A stretch of 64,000 nt of DNA from positions 250,001-314,000 of the IMG/VR virus record IMGVR_UViG_3300028920_000001, one strand, 5' to 3'. Source of the DNA: a virus. Position numbers and translations under genes: made by a program. The first letter of the stretch is position 1; every line of letters begins with the position of its first letter. Under the pieces are notes generated by a model. The model saw only the letters and a list, made by a program, of their open reading frames with translations, searched no databases and was not told the DNA's origin. Shown piece by piece: positions 1 through 7,250 of the stretch.

Positions 1-1
1 T

Positions 2-130
2 TTATTAGATAAAGTTTCGGGTGAAGTTAAGATTAGAAATAGTCTAAAGTTAGAAGCTATTGGAAGAAATCCTCAAGAGGCTATCAAAACTGCTATAAAT
101 ACGTTCATGGAGAATATGGATAAAAAATAA
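2..130 (+). CDS. 3' end of a hypothetical protein (partial)
   Basis: An open frame enters from the left edge and ends at TAA 128-130, giving 42 residues that finish ...ENMDKK. The tail is rich in Lys, Glu and Asn and looks like an ordinary helical protein end (Q-E-A-I-K-T-A-I-N-T). The start lies outside the window and no family is recognisable. It converges with the minus-strand gene that ends at 151. Confidence 0.5.
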   Translation, partial: LLDKVSGEVKIRNSLKLEAIGRNPQEAIKTAINTFMENMDKK

Positions 131-150
131 AAACGAACTAATTATCCTGA

Positions 151-702
151 TTAGAATAGCCTCAGAGAATTTCTAGATTCTTCTTCATCATACTTTTGCT
201 GAAGCCAAAAACGAAGATGAATAAGAGTTTCTTCCAATGCTGCAATAGTGTTTCTTAATTGGTTTGGGTTACAACTACTATCCCAATCAGTTAAGTGGAT
301 ATAGAGATGTTTATGACTTTCAATAACACTCAATTTGACATCTAATGGAGGAACTCTCATCACTTGAATTCCATCATCCTCCAATTGTAGGTATTCCCAT
401 TCTTCTTTATTTGAACCATCATAAGGAAAATGACAATAAGTAACTCTTTCGAGCTTCTCAGGTTGAGATCCACGATTAATTTTATTTACCTTAGCTATAC
501 CGGAAAACGAAATCCAATCGCCGATTTGTAAGCCTGGATTTAATAAATCCTTAAGACGGTACGCTTTTTGATTTAAAGCACATTCAACAGTAACATGGTG
601 ATTTGGTCCTTTTTGAGTTTCGTAACAAATTCTTCCTGTATCTGTCACATTAATAATCTTAGGATCCATATTACTACAATACAATGAAGCAGTTATTTTC
701 AC
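151..702 (-). CDS. hypothetical protein, 183 aa
   Basis: Unrecognised protein. The N-terminal two thirds alternates beta-strand-like stretches (GDWISFSGIAKVNKI, a pattern that could be an OB-fold barrel). The C-terminus (N-T-I-A-A-L-E-E-T-L-I-H-L) is a predicted helix ending in a charged tail. The first codon used here is GTG at 702; an ATG at 669 (MDPKIINVT) is an alternative, and neither has a convincing Shine-Dalgarno. The 5' end overlaps or abuts the divergent zinc-ribbon gene. No membrane segment or catalytic motif is visible. Confidence 0.55.
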   Translation of the reverse strand: MKITASLYCSNMDPKIINVTDTGRICYETQKGPNHHVTVECALNQKAYRLKDLLNPGLQIGDWISFSGIAKVNKINRGSQPEKLERVTYCHFPYDGSNKEEWEYLQLEDDGIQVMRVPPLDVKLSVIESHKHLYIHLTDWDSSCNPNQLRNTIAALEETLIHLRFWLQQKYDEEESRNSLRLF

Positions 703-758
703 AAAAGGTTAAGTGTTCTAAGTGGTTGCGTTCTATTCGTCTATTAAGTGTAGATCAC

Positions 759-995
759 ATGGCAACTATATTATGGGAATATGAACAGGGCGTATGTAGT
801 GAATGCGGGTCCCATTCGCATTATGTGCGCAGGTATACAGACGGAAACAAACATAAGATTTTTTGTTTTGCCTGTTGGGACGCACACCAGAACGGTTGTA
901 TAGTAAGTAGTAGAGAATGGAGAGAATCGGTCTCTTACATTTTCCGTCAGAGGCACAACTTTGGAACCACACAAGCCGCTTCCTGCCTCCATTAA
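759..995 (+). CDS. small zinc-ribbon protein
   Basis: About 78 residues with two CxxC knuckles (C-S-E-C-G and C-F-A-C) separated by a basic stretch, so probably a zinc ribbon in a nucleic-acid-binding protein. The ATG at 759 avoids overlap with the divergent gene; an in-frame ATG at 684 would add 25 residues. Neither start has a clear ribosome site. The 3' end overlaps the next gene by 35 bases, which is long for this genome, so the start of the next gene or this gene could be misplaced. No family assignment is possible. Confidence 0.45.
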   Translation: MATILWEYEQGVCSECGSHSHYVRRYTDGNKHKIFCFACWDAHQNGCIVSSREWRESVSYIFRQRHNFGTTQAASCLH

Positions 996-1641
996 GAAAT
1001 ATCAACTGTCACTGCAAGATAGCCCCAAAGAATATTTTAAGAAAGCTTATGCTTTCGTAAAGAAGTTTCATCGACAAGAACTGGATTTTATTCAGTCTAC
1101 TAAATTTGAAAAAGTCGATGAAGATTTCTTTTTTAAAGAGTATATTTGGGTTGTATATGCTTCCGGGTTTTCTGCTAAAGTTGTTAGCAAGATGCATCCT
1201 CGATTAGTTGATGCCTTTGGATATTTTGATCAATTAGCACAGAAAGAATTTGATGAAATCTTTGAAAAAGTGAAGCCGATTTGTAGAAATAAACAAAAAG
1301 CGAAATCGGTTTATAATATGGCTGTTTGGATGAGTTCTGAATTGGAGAAATTGTTGTGGGTTGAATTGAAAGATCAAAAATTAAATTCACCCGAAAAATT
1401 AATGAAACTGCCCTATATCGGTAAAATTACTTGTTATCATTTAGCACGCAACATTGGTTTACTCGAATTTGTAAAGCCTGATCTGCATTTAGTTAGAATG
1501 GCAGAACACTGGGGTTATGAGGACTGTATCAAATTATGCGAAGCAGTTCGACCTAAAAATATGTCGTTGGGGGTTGTGGATTTAATATTATGGTATGCTG
1601 CTTCTACTTTCGGCACTCTTGAAATTAAGACCTCTCGTTAA
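961..1641 (+). CDS. HhH-GPD-type DNA glycosylase-like protein
   Basis: Probable base-excision DNA glycosylase of the helix-hairpin-helix superfamily (endonuclease III, MutY and AlkA/Ogg relatives). Seen: a helical N-terminal half, then the hairpin L-P-Y-I-G-K-I-T-C-Y-H-L-A around residues 149-161, followed about 14 residues later by K-P-D-L-H-L, where the Asp is at the expected catalytic position. At 226 residues it fits a minimal family member. There is no Cys cluster of the EndoIII iron-sulfur type. It starts at TTG 961 with AGAGG just upstream. Family knowledge predicts removal of damaged or modified bases; the substrate is unknown. It may act together with altered nucleotide metabolism in this phage. 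Confidence 0.65.
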   Translation: MEPHKPLPASIKKYQLSLQDSPKEYFKKAYAFVKKFHRQELDFIQSTKFEKVDEDFFFKEYIWVVYASGFSAKVVSKMHPRLVDAFGYFDQLAQKEFDEIFEKVKPICRNKQKAKSVYNMAVWMSSELEKLLWVELKDQKLNSPEKLMKLPYIGKITCYHLARNIGLLEFVKPDLHLVRMAEHWGYEDCIKLCEAVRPKNMSLGVVDLILWYAASTFGTLEIKTSR

Positions 1642-1796
1642 AATAAAGGACCGAAGGCGAAATCGAATAAAAGGATTTCAATATTTATTCTTTGTTCTGT
1701 TTCAGATTGTCGATTTAAGTCCTTTGAAATACGTTGATCTTCTTCTTTGCAGACTGTATAATATTCAGGTGGCATGCATTTATTAGATTCATTCAT
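1638..1796 (-). CDS. small acidic hypothetical protein, 52 aa
   Basis: Short charged protein (M-N-E-S-N-K-C-M-P-P-E-Y-Y...) ending in a hydrophobic stretch L-L-F-D-F-A-F-G-P-L-F. The start at 1796 is chosen because its ATG overlaps the TGA of the upstream zinc-ribbon gene (ATGA at 1796-1793), a translational-coupling arrangement. The 3' end overlaps the convergent glycosylase gene by four bases. No function recognised. Confidence 0.45.
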   Translation of the reverse strand: MNESNKCMPPEYYTVCKEEDQRISKDLNRQSETEQRINIEILLFDFAFGPLF

Positions 1797-1978
1797 AGAA
1801 GTCCCATTCCCTTGGCCCCACAGCGTTTGCATTCCGCCCATATTATTAATGGTTTTCCTGCCCCATTTTTCTTTTTTATAACTAAGTTATGGCCTATAAT
1901 ACGGCAAATCCAAAGTTTAGAAGGTTTGCCTAGATGTGATTGTTTAGCTTTGAATATGAGATTGGATTCTGCTTTCAA
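1793..1978 (-). CDS. small zinc-ribbon protein, 61 aa
   Basis: 61-residue protein with the pattern C-R-I-I-G-H-N ... C-K-R-C-G. It resembles the short phage proteins that carry a C-x4-H plus CxxC zinc site. The basic N-terminus (F-K-A-K-Q-S-H) supports nucleic-acid binding. It overlaps its upstream neighbour by ATGA and its downstream neighbour by ATGA, so it is the middle gene of a three-gene coupled minus-strand operon (2331 to 1638). Confidence 0.6.
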   Translation of the reverse strand: MKAESNLIFKAKQSHLGKPSKLWICRIIGHNLVIKKKNGAGKPLIIWAECKRCGAKGMGLL

Positions 1979-2331
1979 CTAGTACCACCATAGCTGTTAA
2001 TCAAGAAAGTTGACATTAACCAGAGACAGTTGTCACCGGACTCAGTATCTACTGCTATTGTCCAAAAGTTTTTGACATGTGGAATATCTGAAATCGGTGC
2101 TGGGTCTAAAATATCTGTAAAGTCTTCAATCAAATCAGTTTCTTTAAGAAATTCTAATCTAGGTCCAGTTCCAATATTAACATCATCTTTATTTCGAACT
2201 AAAAATACTACGATATCATCAGTTGGACCATCTTCAATTCCATTACGCCAGGCTTCAACTATTTCCTGTTCATTTTCTTTAACTAATTGTTCCAGGATCT
2301 CTTCGGATTTGCTTTCAATCGTTAAGACCAT
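1975..2331 (-). CDS. hypothetical protein, 118 aa
   Basis: Acidic protein whose central part alternates strands and helices (DDIVVFLVRNKDD, FWTIAVDTESGD). It is the first gene of the coupled minus-strand trio. Upstream of the ATG, on the minus strand, lies TGTAATAT (2344-2337), one copy of a motif repeated before several genes here. A strong hairpin at 2353-2402 separates it from the next minus-strand gene. No family is recognised. Confidence 0.55.
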   Translation of the reverse strand: MVLTIESKSEEILEQLVKENEQEIVEAWRNGIEDGPTDDIVVFLVRNKDDVNIGTGPRLEFLKETDLIEDFTDILDPAPISDIPHVKNFWTIAVDTESGDNCLWLMSTFLINSYGGTS

Positions 2332-2352
2332 AACTAATATTACATTTGAAAA

Positions 2353-2402
2353 GCTATCGCCCCCTTAGGTTGGGGATTAGGGATACCTAAGGGGGCGAAT
2401 AG
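2353..2402 (-). terminator. strong 14-bp hairpin, possible terminator
   Basis: A perfect 14-bp inverted repeat (TCGCCCCCTTAGGT at 2357-2370 with its complement at 2385-2398) encloses a 14-base loop. It is lengthened by four more pairs (GCTA) after a one-base bulge. On the minus strand it lies after the gene ending at 2453 and is followed by CTTTT, a short T tract. It therefore could end that transcript, although the T run is weak. It is the most stable-looking hairpin in this intergenic gap. Confidence 0.55.
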
Positions 2403-2452
2403 CAAAAGGCATGCCCTCTAGTTTCTGTGAATATCAAGACTTCATCACTTCA

Positions 2453-2953
2453 TCATGAATTCATAATTTTTCTTACCATCTTTAATTTGCTTTTTTCTAT
2501 TTTCTTAGCGTAGAAATGGTAATAATGAGGAAGATGAATTTCAAATTCTGACTGTTCATCTTTAATTGCGTTTTCAATTTCAAGAAAATGTAATATATTC
2601 TCTATAAACGAATTGCAAATAGTACCATTAATTTCGCCGTGATAAAGGGCTTCCAACATTTCTGCTATATAGAGTCCGACTGAACTCTCTATTTCAATTG
2701 AACGATTGTCTTGATCATTTGAAAAGATATAATTCGATAATTTGGTTTTGTTCCAATTTAGCTTCCAATTTACTCTATAATGTTGAATCGTGATTTTCCT
2801 ATTTGATAAAGTGTCTGTTTCCTCTATTTGAAAACAAATAGAGGTTATACTATTACCCCATGCTTTAATAGTTTTATATTTCAAATTGTTGGGTTTGACC
2901 ATTTTTGGTTCTGATCTCCCAACTAGATAATATGCTGATTGTTGTTCAAACAT
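2453..2953 (-). CDS. hypothetical protein, 166 aa
   Basis: Unrecognised soluble protein of mixed strands and helices (ITIQHYRVNWKLNWNK, IESSVGLYIAEMLEALYHGEI). There is no Cys cluster or catalytic motif. It follows a two-helix membrane protein gene with an eight-base overlap, so the two are probably co-translated. The strong hairpin at 2353-2402 lies just beyond its stop. Confidence 0.5.
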   Translation of the reverse strand: MFEQQSAYYLVGRSEPKMVKPNNLKYKTIKAWGNSITSICFQIEETDTLSNRKITIQHYRVNWKLNWNKTKLSNYIFSNDQDNRSIEIESSVGLYIAEMLEALYHGEINGTICNSFIENILHFLEIENAIKDEQSEFEIHLPHYYHFYAKKIEKSKLKMVRKIMNS

Positions 2954-3128
2954 TAGACTTTCGAGCCCAGCTTAGTATGTTTTGTAATGCTGGTAAATAA
3001 ATTATACATCCAACTAGAACAATGATTGAACCTACCCAACTGGTCCAAAATTTATAATAAGACATCCAGGTAAACCAAACAGAAAAAAGAAGAACACAAA
3101 TACTGAAAATAAATACCCGCCAAGTCAT
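2946..3128 (-). CDS. small membrane protein, two transmembrane helices
   Basis: 60 residues with two hydrophobic segments (V-F-I-F-S-I-C-V-L-L-F-S-V-W-F and V-G-S-I-I-V-L-V-G-C-I-I-Y-L) joined by W-M-S-Y-Y-K-F-W-T-S-W, and a basic C-terminus (W-A-R-K-S). It probably sits in the host inner membrane. Possible roles include lysis or superinfection exclusion, but nothing in the sequence decides this. It overlaps the next gene by eight bases. Confidence 0.5.
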   Translation of the reverse strand: MTWRVFIFSICVLLFSVWFTWMSYYKFWTSWVGSIIVLVGCIIYLPALQNILSWARKSNV

Positions 3129-3161
3129 ATTGAAAATGGATTTTTAAAATCTTATATAAGT

Positions 3162-3395
3162 GTGACTTTCAGACTTGATTGGATTCCAATTTGTGTGTCG
3201 AAGCCTCTTCGTATCTTTACTTTATATTATGGACAACGATACCTTGGGTGTATCACACGTCGATCTGATGAGCTTTTCTGGAAGGCCATACCATATAAGA
3301 TTGGCAGGAAGTCTAAAGTATTGTGTAAAGGTAGTTATAACCAGGTTGTTCGTGAGCTCGAGAATTGGGTAAGACTAAATCTCGATTTGGAGTAA
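3162..3395 (+). CDS. hypothetical protein, 77 aa
   Basis: Small basic protein (Y-Y-G-Q-R-Y-L-G-C-I-T-R-R, K-I-G-R-K-S-K-V) starting at GTG 3162 and ending ...W-V-R-L-N-L-D-L-E. A second open frame in the same stretch is weaker. Ten bases separate it from the next plus-strand gene, suggesting co-transcription. No family recognised. Confidence 0.45.
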   Translation: MTFRLDWIPICVSKPLRIFTLYYGQRYLGCITRRSDELFWKAIPYKIGRKSKVLCKGSYNQVVRELENWVRLNLDLE

Positions 3396-3404
3396 AGTTT
3401 AGGT

Positions 3405-3746
3405 ATGAATAATTTAGATATGGTTTGTAGTAAATGCAAAATAGCAGAATGTTGTCCTAAGAAGGGGTCCAGTCCATTAGTTATACCTGGCAAAAAACCA
3501 GAAATGTGCCAGTTAGTTAACGGGTATGGGCGAGATCCGATTTCAGATGATAAATTATCTGAAGAATCTAAACAACTTGTAGATAAACAAGGAAGATGTC
3601 TATCTATTGCTGAAATTCCTGTTTTAGATGAACATACTGGAAAAATCTATCGCGAAATAGTCAAGATCTTTCATCAGCCTATTCTTCATCCACGTGAAAA
3701 AACTAATTGGCAATTAGATATGATATACCCAAGAAGTCATCGATGA
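3405..3746 (+). CDS. Cys-rich hypothetical protein, 113 aa
   Basis: The N-terminus has a Cys cluster (C-S-K-C-K-I-A-E-C-C-P-K-K-G, with further Cys at about residues 35 and 65), so a metal site is likely. The rest is a soluble domain with K-I-Y-R-E-I-V-K-I-F-H. The 3' end overlaps the convergent ThyX-like gene by ten bases. Function unknown. Confidence 0.5.
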   Translation: MNNLDMVCSKCKIAECCPKKGSSPLVIPGKKPEMCQLVNGYGRDPISDDKLSEESKQLVDKQGRCLSIAEIPVLDEHTGKIYREIVKIFHQPILHPREKTNWQLDMIYPRSHR

Positions 3747-5089
3747 TCACCAATAGTATCAGGTTTCACTGCTCGACACCATTGCATTAATGATGGCCAC
3801 CGGTCTTTTGCTAGTTCATACATTTGATATGCAATTTTACGATATGAAATATGTCCCTGTGGTTGAGTTCGCAATTCTACAATATAATATAATTCCTTAA
3901 GATCCACTTGAAATTGAGATCTATGGAGATAACCCAATGGTATTATATATTGTATTAAATCTGTATCATAAATAACATTTTCATCTATATATTGGGCAGC
4001 TTGAATCATGATTTCATTATATTCATTATTTAATTCAGGATTTTCTGCAATATCCACTGGAGTGCAATATCCATAATTAGTAGATAATGGTTCAATATAT
4101 TGTTCACATCTTCGGTGTCTTTGTAAATCTCTGAATGCGCCATAATCCATCATGATTTCATAAGTGATTTTAATAGTTTTGAATATATCAGGAACTTCAA
4201 ACATGGATGGTCTTTGATTCATGCAATTTTTAAATTCTTCCCAACTCATATAATGCCAAGATGCAACCAAAGATTCAAATGCAGTTTGTTCTAAATCAGG
4301 ATCAGGTAATAAATATGGTCGCGAAATTTTTACATATGGAGATGGATGATCTGCAATGAATTCATCCCCTAATGATCCGAGATTTTTGATTGGAAACTGG
4401 AATTCATTTGGTTCAACATGTTTCATGAGTACAGGGACTACATTTTGTACTGCGGTCAATAATTTTTGTCCAATATGTTGGAATTCTGGATTAGTGTGAC
4501 TTAATAATTCAACAGTTAAATTTCGAATATCCCTGAGGTTTGCGACAGCTGCTAAATTAGTACCGGTTCCAGCAGGTAAAATATATCGAACATTATCAAA
4601 AGCTCGAGCTTTAACTATAGGGTCTTTTAATGTTGCAGGATCATCAGGGTCTTTCTCCATCTTTATAGCACATTCTCTTAATACTTTAGGATATAATCTA
4701 TCATAGGCATCATAAAATCTAGATACAAATTGGAGCATAGATGCAGATGCACCTGGTGGAGTAATGAATGATTCTTTGGAAAATTTTTGATATCTAGTAC
4801 TCTTTTCTGAATATCCGGGTCTTTGGAGTTTTTCAAGAATTTTAGATGCAATAATTGATACCCCTTCAAAGCAAATGGGTAAATTAGCTAATTCTGCTAC
4901 TGAGGAATGATTGTATTTAATTACCCACTTTTCATGAAATTTATCTGCCTCTTCCTTTGATAATTTAGCTAAAATCTCACGAGCTGAAAGAGGCGATCTC
5001 GAATACTTTGCTAGTACAGTTGCTTGTACGGCTGGATCAAGTAATCTACCATCTTGATCGGCCAAACAAAAGATATCAGCTGGAATCAT
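3737..5089 (-). CDS. tandem-domain ThyX-like (flavin-dependent thymidylate synthase family) protein
   Basis: ThyX family proteins methylate dUMP to dTMP with FAD and methylene-tetrahydrofolate. This protein, 450 aa from the chosen start, is about twice the normal length and appears to hold two ThyX-like halves. Residues ~28-100 have Y-S-R-S-P, Y-N-H-S-S-V-A-E-L and R-P-G-Y-S-E-K-S-T-R-Y, matching the substrate-binding Ser-Arg-Tyr stretch. Residues ~320-340 carry the flavin motif R-H-R followed by R-C-E-Q-Y-I-E-P-L-S. The motif elements are thus split between halves. The start at 5089 is preferred over 5122 because GGAG lies five bases upstream. A dTMP role is likely, but catalytic competence is not shown. 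Confidence 0.75.
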   Translation of the reverse strand: MIPADIFCLADQDGRLLDPAVQATVLAKYSRSPLSAREILAKLSKEEADKFHEKWVIKYNHSSVAELANLPICFEGVSIIASKILEKLQRPGYSEKSTRYQKFSKESFITPPGASASMLQFVSRFYDAYDRLYPKVLRECAIKMEKDPDDPATLKDPIVKARAFDNVRYILPAGTGTNLAAVANLRDIRNLTVELLSHTNPEFQHIGQKLLTAVQNVVPVLMKHVEPNEFQFPIKNLGSLGDEFIADHPSPYVKISRPYLLPDPDLEQTAFESLVASWHYMSWEEFKNCMNQRPSMFEVPDIFKTIKITYEIMMDYGAFRDLQRHRRCEQYIEPLSTNYGYCTPVDIAENPELNNEYNEIMIQAAQYIDENVIYDTDLIQYIIPLGYLHRSQFQVDLKELYYIVELRTQPQGHISYRKIAYQMYELAKDRWPSLMQWCRAVKPDTIGDHR

Positions 5090-5090
5090 C

Positions 5091-5098
5091 GGAGCTCC
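5091..5098. promoter_or_regulatory. palindromic Shine-Dalgarno serving two divergent genes
   Basis: The 10-base gap between the divergent starts at 5089 (minus, ATG) and 5100 (plus, GTG) contains GGAGCTCC, its own reverse complement. On each strand GGAG is followed by exactly five bases and then the start codon, so one palindrome can act as ribosome binding site in both directions. Confidence 0.6.
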
Positions 5099-5099
5099 T

Positions 5100-5738
5100 G
5101 TGGATATGGATGCACAATCCAAACTAAACTTACAGCAAAAAGTTTCTCAAATACAGCATTACTGGTTTGAATCACTGCATAAGCAATCTGCTAGAGTAAG
5201 CCAAGTACGAAGATATGATAAGGGCAAATCTAAGTATATCTTATTTAAAAAACCAATTAAGAAGAATATGCCTGAGGATTTCAGGCCATGGCAGAGTATG
5301 TTATCTCCATCTGCTTTATATAATTGTTCACTTAAATGCCGAAAGGCAATGGGAATCTCTACTCCTGAAGTAAAATGGGTTAGTATTAAAAGATGGGTTA
5401 CTACTACCCCGAGTGGAATTGACTTACCTGAAGGAGTATATTATTCAATCAAACGACACGAAGAATTTGATGCTTCAACAGATCCACCTAAATTCATCAA
5501 AACTCAATATATCTTATTAATGTTTCCTTATGGGAATGTATGGAGTCAAATTGAAAAAAATATACCTATTACTGAGGATTGGATGTTTACTGAACATGAG
5601 AATACGTTAATGCTTGAACATTTAATGCGTAAAGATGCTGCATATCCATTGGACGGATATTTTGGTCGTGTATATGAATATTTAATTAATAATGAAGATC
5701 AAATTGGAATCCATTTAAAGCGAAAGAAAAACAAATAA
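5100..5738 (+). CDS. hypothetical protein, 212 aa
   Basis: Unrecognised protein with a basic N-terminal half (Q-V-R-R-Y-D-K-G-K-S-K-Y, K-K-P-I-K-K-N) and a beta-rich centre (E-G-V-Y-Y-S-I-K-R, T-Q-Y-I-L-L-M-F-P-Y-G-N-V-W). It ends in a Lys-rich tail. GTG 5100 is chosen because GGAG precedes it by five bases; ATG 5106 is also possible. It is divergent from the ThyX-like gene and shares its palindromic ribosome site. Confidence 0.5.
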   Translation: MDMDAQSKLNLQQKVSQIQHYWFESLHKQSARVSQVRRYDKGKSKYILFKKPIKKNMPEDFRPWQSMLSPSALYNCSLKCRKAMGISTPEVKWVSIKRWVTTTPSGIDLPEGVYYSIKRHEEFDASTDPPKFIKTQYILLMFPYGNVWSQIEKNIPITEDWMFTEHENTLMLEHLMRKDAAYPLDGYFGRVYEYLINNEDQIGIHLKRKKNK

Positions 5739-5987
5739 TTATCTAATTTGAATCCATGAGATAGTTTTAAGAATTCTAATTTGTTCTTCTAATTTAAGTC
5801 TAATGTCTTTATCATGACTCTTAGGTAATTTAATTTTTGCCTGTGGGGCTCCATTAGATTCTATTTCAAATTCAATATTTTCAATAAACCCTATTTGTTC
5901 GGTACCAACATAGACGGTGCACCCTCGAGTGCTTATACACACTGTGAGTACACCGTCTCCGAAAACTTTAGGATTATCGAAACTCAC
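5739..5987 (-). CDS. hypothetical protein, 82 aa, coupled to purZ
   Basis: Small beta-rich protein (TVCISTRGCTVYVGTEQIGF, NIEFEIESN) with a basic helix at the end. Its GTG start overlaps the TGA of the upstream purZ-like gene, so translation is probably coupled and the product may work with it. No family is recognised. Confidence 0.5.
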   Translation of the reverse strand: MSFDNPKVFGDGVLTVCISTRGCTVYVGTEQIGFIENIEFEIESNGAPQAKIKLPKSHDKDIRLKLEEQIRILKTISWIQIR

Positions 5988-7204
5988 AGCAGGCTGATAA
6001 TATCCTCATGGTCAGCACCGGTTCCGATCAAAACAACCGGTACTTGGGCAATCTCCTCGACTTTATCGATAAATTGACGAGTTTCTGAAGAAAGCTTTTC
6101 TAAAGCCTCTTTTCCGCCACGAATTCCATGGTCTTGCCAATTGAGATACTGAACAAAATTAACTGAAATTTTAGTGACTCCGTTGGTGCGGACCGCATCT
6201 TGTAAGCCAATCCAGGAAAAAGTAGCAACACGACGAATGCGTTTAGTTACTGTCGTTCGTTCACGCTCAGCCAAAATTTTCTTTTCTTCTTCTGGCATTC
6301 CGGCTTGATCAGCTACCTGTTCCCAGGTGAGTTCTTTGCAATCAGGATAAAAATCTCCGGAGTATCCTTTTTGCTTTCCTTCTTCAATCACGTTCCCGAC
6401 TCGGATCGGCACAGTACGGAGATTCATATAGACATCTCCAATCATAGAAGGTGGTATAGCCATATGATCCATAGCTGCCTGTAAGGTGCAATTTCGAGAA
6501 GTGCAATATGGATAATGAGAACCATGATCAATGCTGAGGGCATATCCTTGGCTTCCCTCATGTAGCCAGGTATGCCCTTCGTTTATAATATTGTGAGTTA
6601 AATTACGAAATTCGAAAGCATCTACAACCTTGACTTGTTCACAAAATTCATTAGGCATCCCATCAAGCCACATACTGGTTTCTTCATCAGTATTGATCAA
6701 ATGACGGACAGCATCTAGAACAGGATCACCACCATCACTACTGCTCCTGGCTAGAATAACATCTGGCTTTCGCATGATGCGGTCAGTGATAGCTGCTGCA
6801 GTACCTTGCATAGTCGAAGCCACATGCTTGGTGGAATTGGCGCCAGATTCTTCCCTTTTCTTATGTTCATCTGTAACGATGCTAGTGCGATCATGAATGA
6901 AAATCTTTGGCCTATTTGCTTGATCCCATTCTTTGATCAATTGTTTCCAAAAGAAACCAGAACCGGGCGAGACGAAACACTTAATATCGACGCCCTTAAC
7001 CTTCTTCAAAATAGCGGCAGTAGGCAAAGCCTTGGCTACAAATTTAGTTCCATCTTGGAAAGCAGCTGTATGTCCAGCATTAGGATAGTTTGAAGAAGAA
7101 ACATTTACAATTCCAAACTTATCAGCTAACCAAGCTGAAATTTTTCCTTTTCCACTAGATCCCCATGCCTGATCGATAAGACAATTAAACTTTCCTGTTT
7201 CCAT
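5984..7204 (-). CDS. purZ: PurZ-type N6-succino-2-amino-deoxyadenylate synthetase (PurA paralog)
   Basis: PurA joins Asp to IMP; the PurZ branch joins Asp to dGMP as the committed step to 2-aminoadenine DNA. Seen: W-G-S-S-G-K-G-K at residues 14-21 in place of PurA's G-D-E-G-K-G-K, so the PurA catalytic Asp is Ser, as in known PurZ. The catalytic His is kept in P-N-A-G-H-T (~41-46). Also present are E-G-S-Q-G, Y-P-Y-C-T-S-R-N-C-T, P-I-R-V-G-N and the Asp-binding loop T-T-V-T-K-R-I-R-R-V. The 406-residue length is within the superfamily range. AAGAAAGGG precedes the ATG. No MazZ, DatZ or DpoZ partner is seen in this window. Membership of the PurZ-like branch is well supported; the product is inferred. 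Confidence 0.75.
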   Translation of the reverse strand: METGKFNCLIDQAWGSSGKGKISAWLADKFGIVNVSSSNYPNAGHTAAFQDGTKFVAKALPTAAILKKVKGVDIKCFVSPGSGFFWKQLIKEWDQANRPKIFIHDRTSIVTDEHKKREESGANSTKHVASTMQGTAAAITDRIMRKPDVILARSSSDGGDPVLDAVRHLINTDEETSMWLDGMPNEFCEQVKVVDAFEFRNLTHNIINEGHTWLHEGSQGYALSIDHGSHYPYCTSRNCTLQAAMDHMAIPPSMIGDVYMNLRTVPIRVGNVIEEGKQKGYSGDFYPDCKELTWEQVADQAGMPEEEKKILAERERTTVTKRIRRVATFSWIGLQDAVRTNGVTKISVNFVQYLNWQDHGIRGGKEALEKLSSETRQFIDKVEEIAQVPVVLIGTGADHEDIISLL

Positions 7205-7250
7205 GGCGGCCCTTTCTTAATTTATTTTACACAAGAAAAAACTTTGTAGG

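Noticed and set aside
5984-7204. Ordinary host-type PurA
   Set aside because: The catalytic Asp of the G-D-E-G-K-G-K motif is Ser here, and several motifs match PurZ better.
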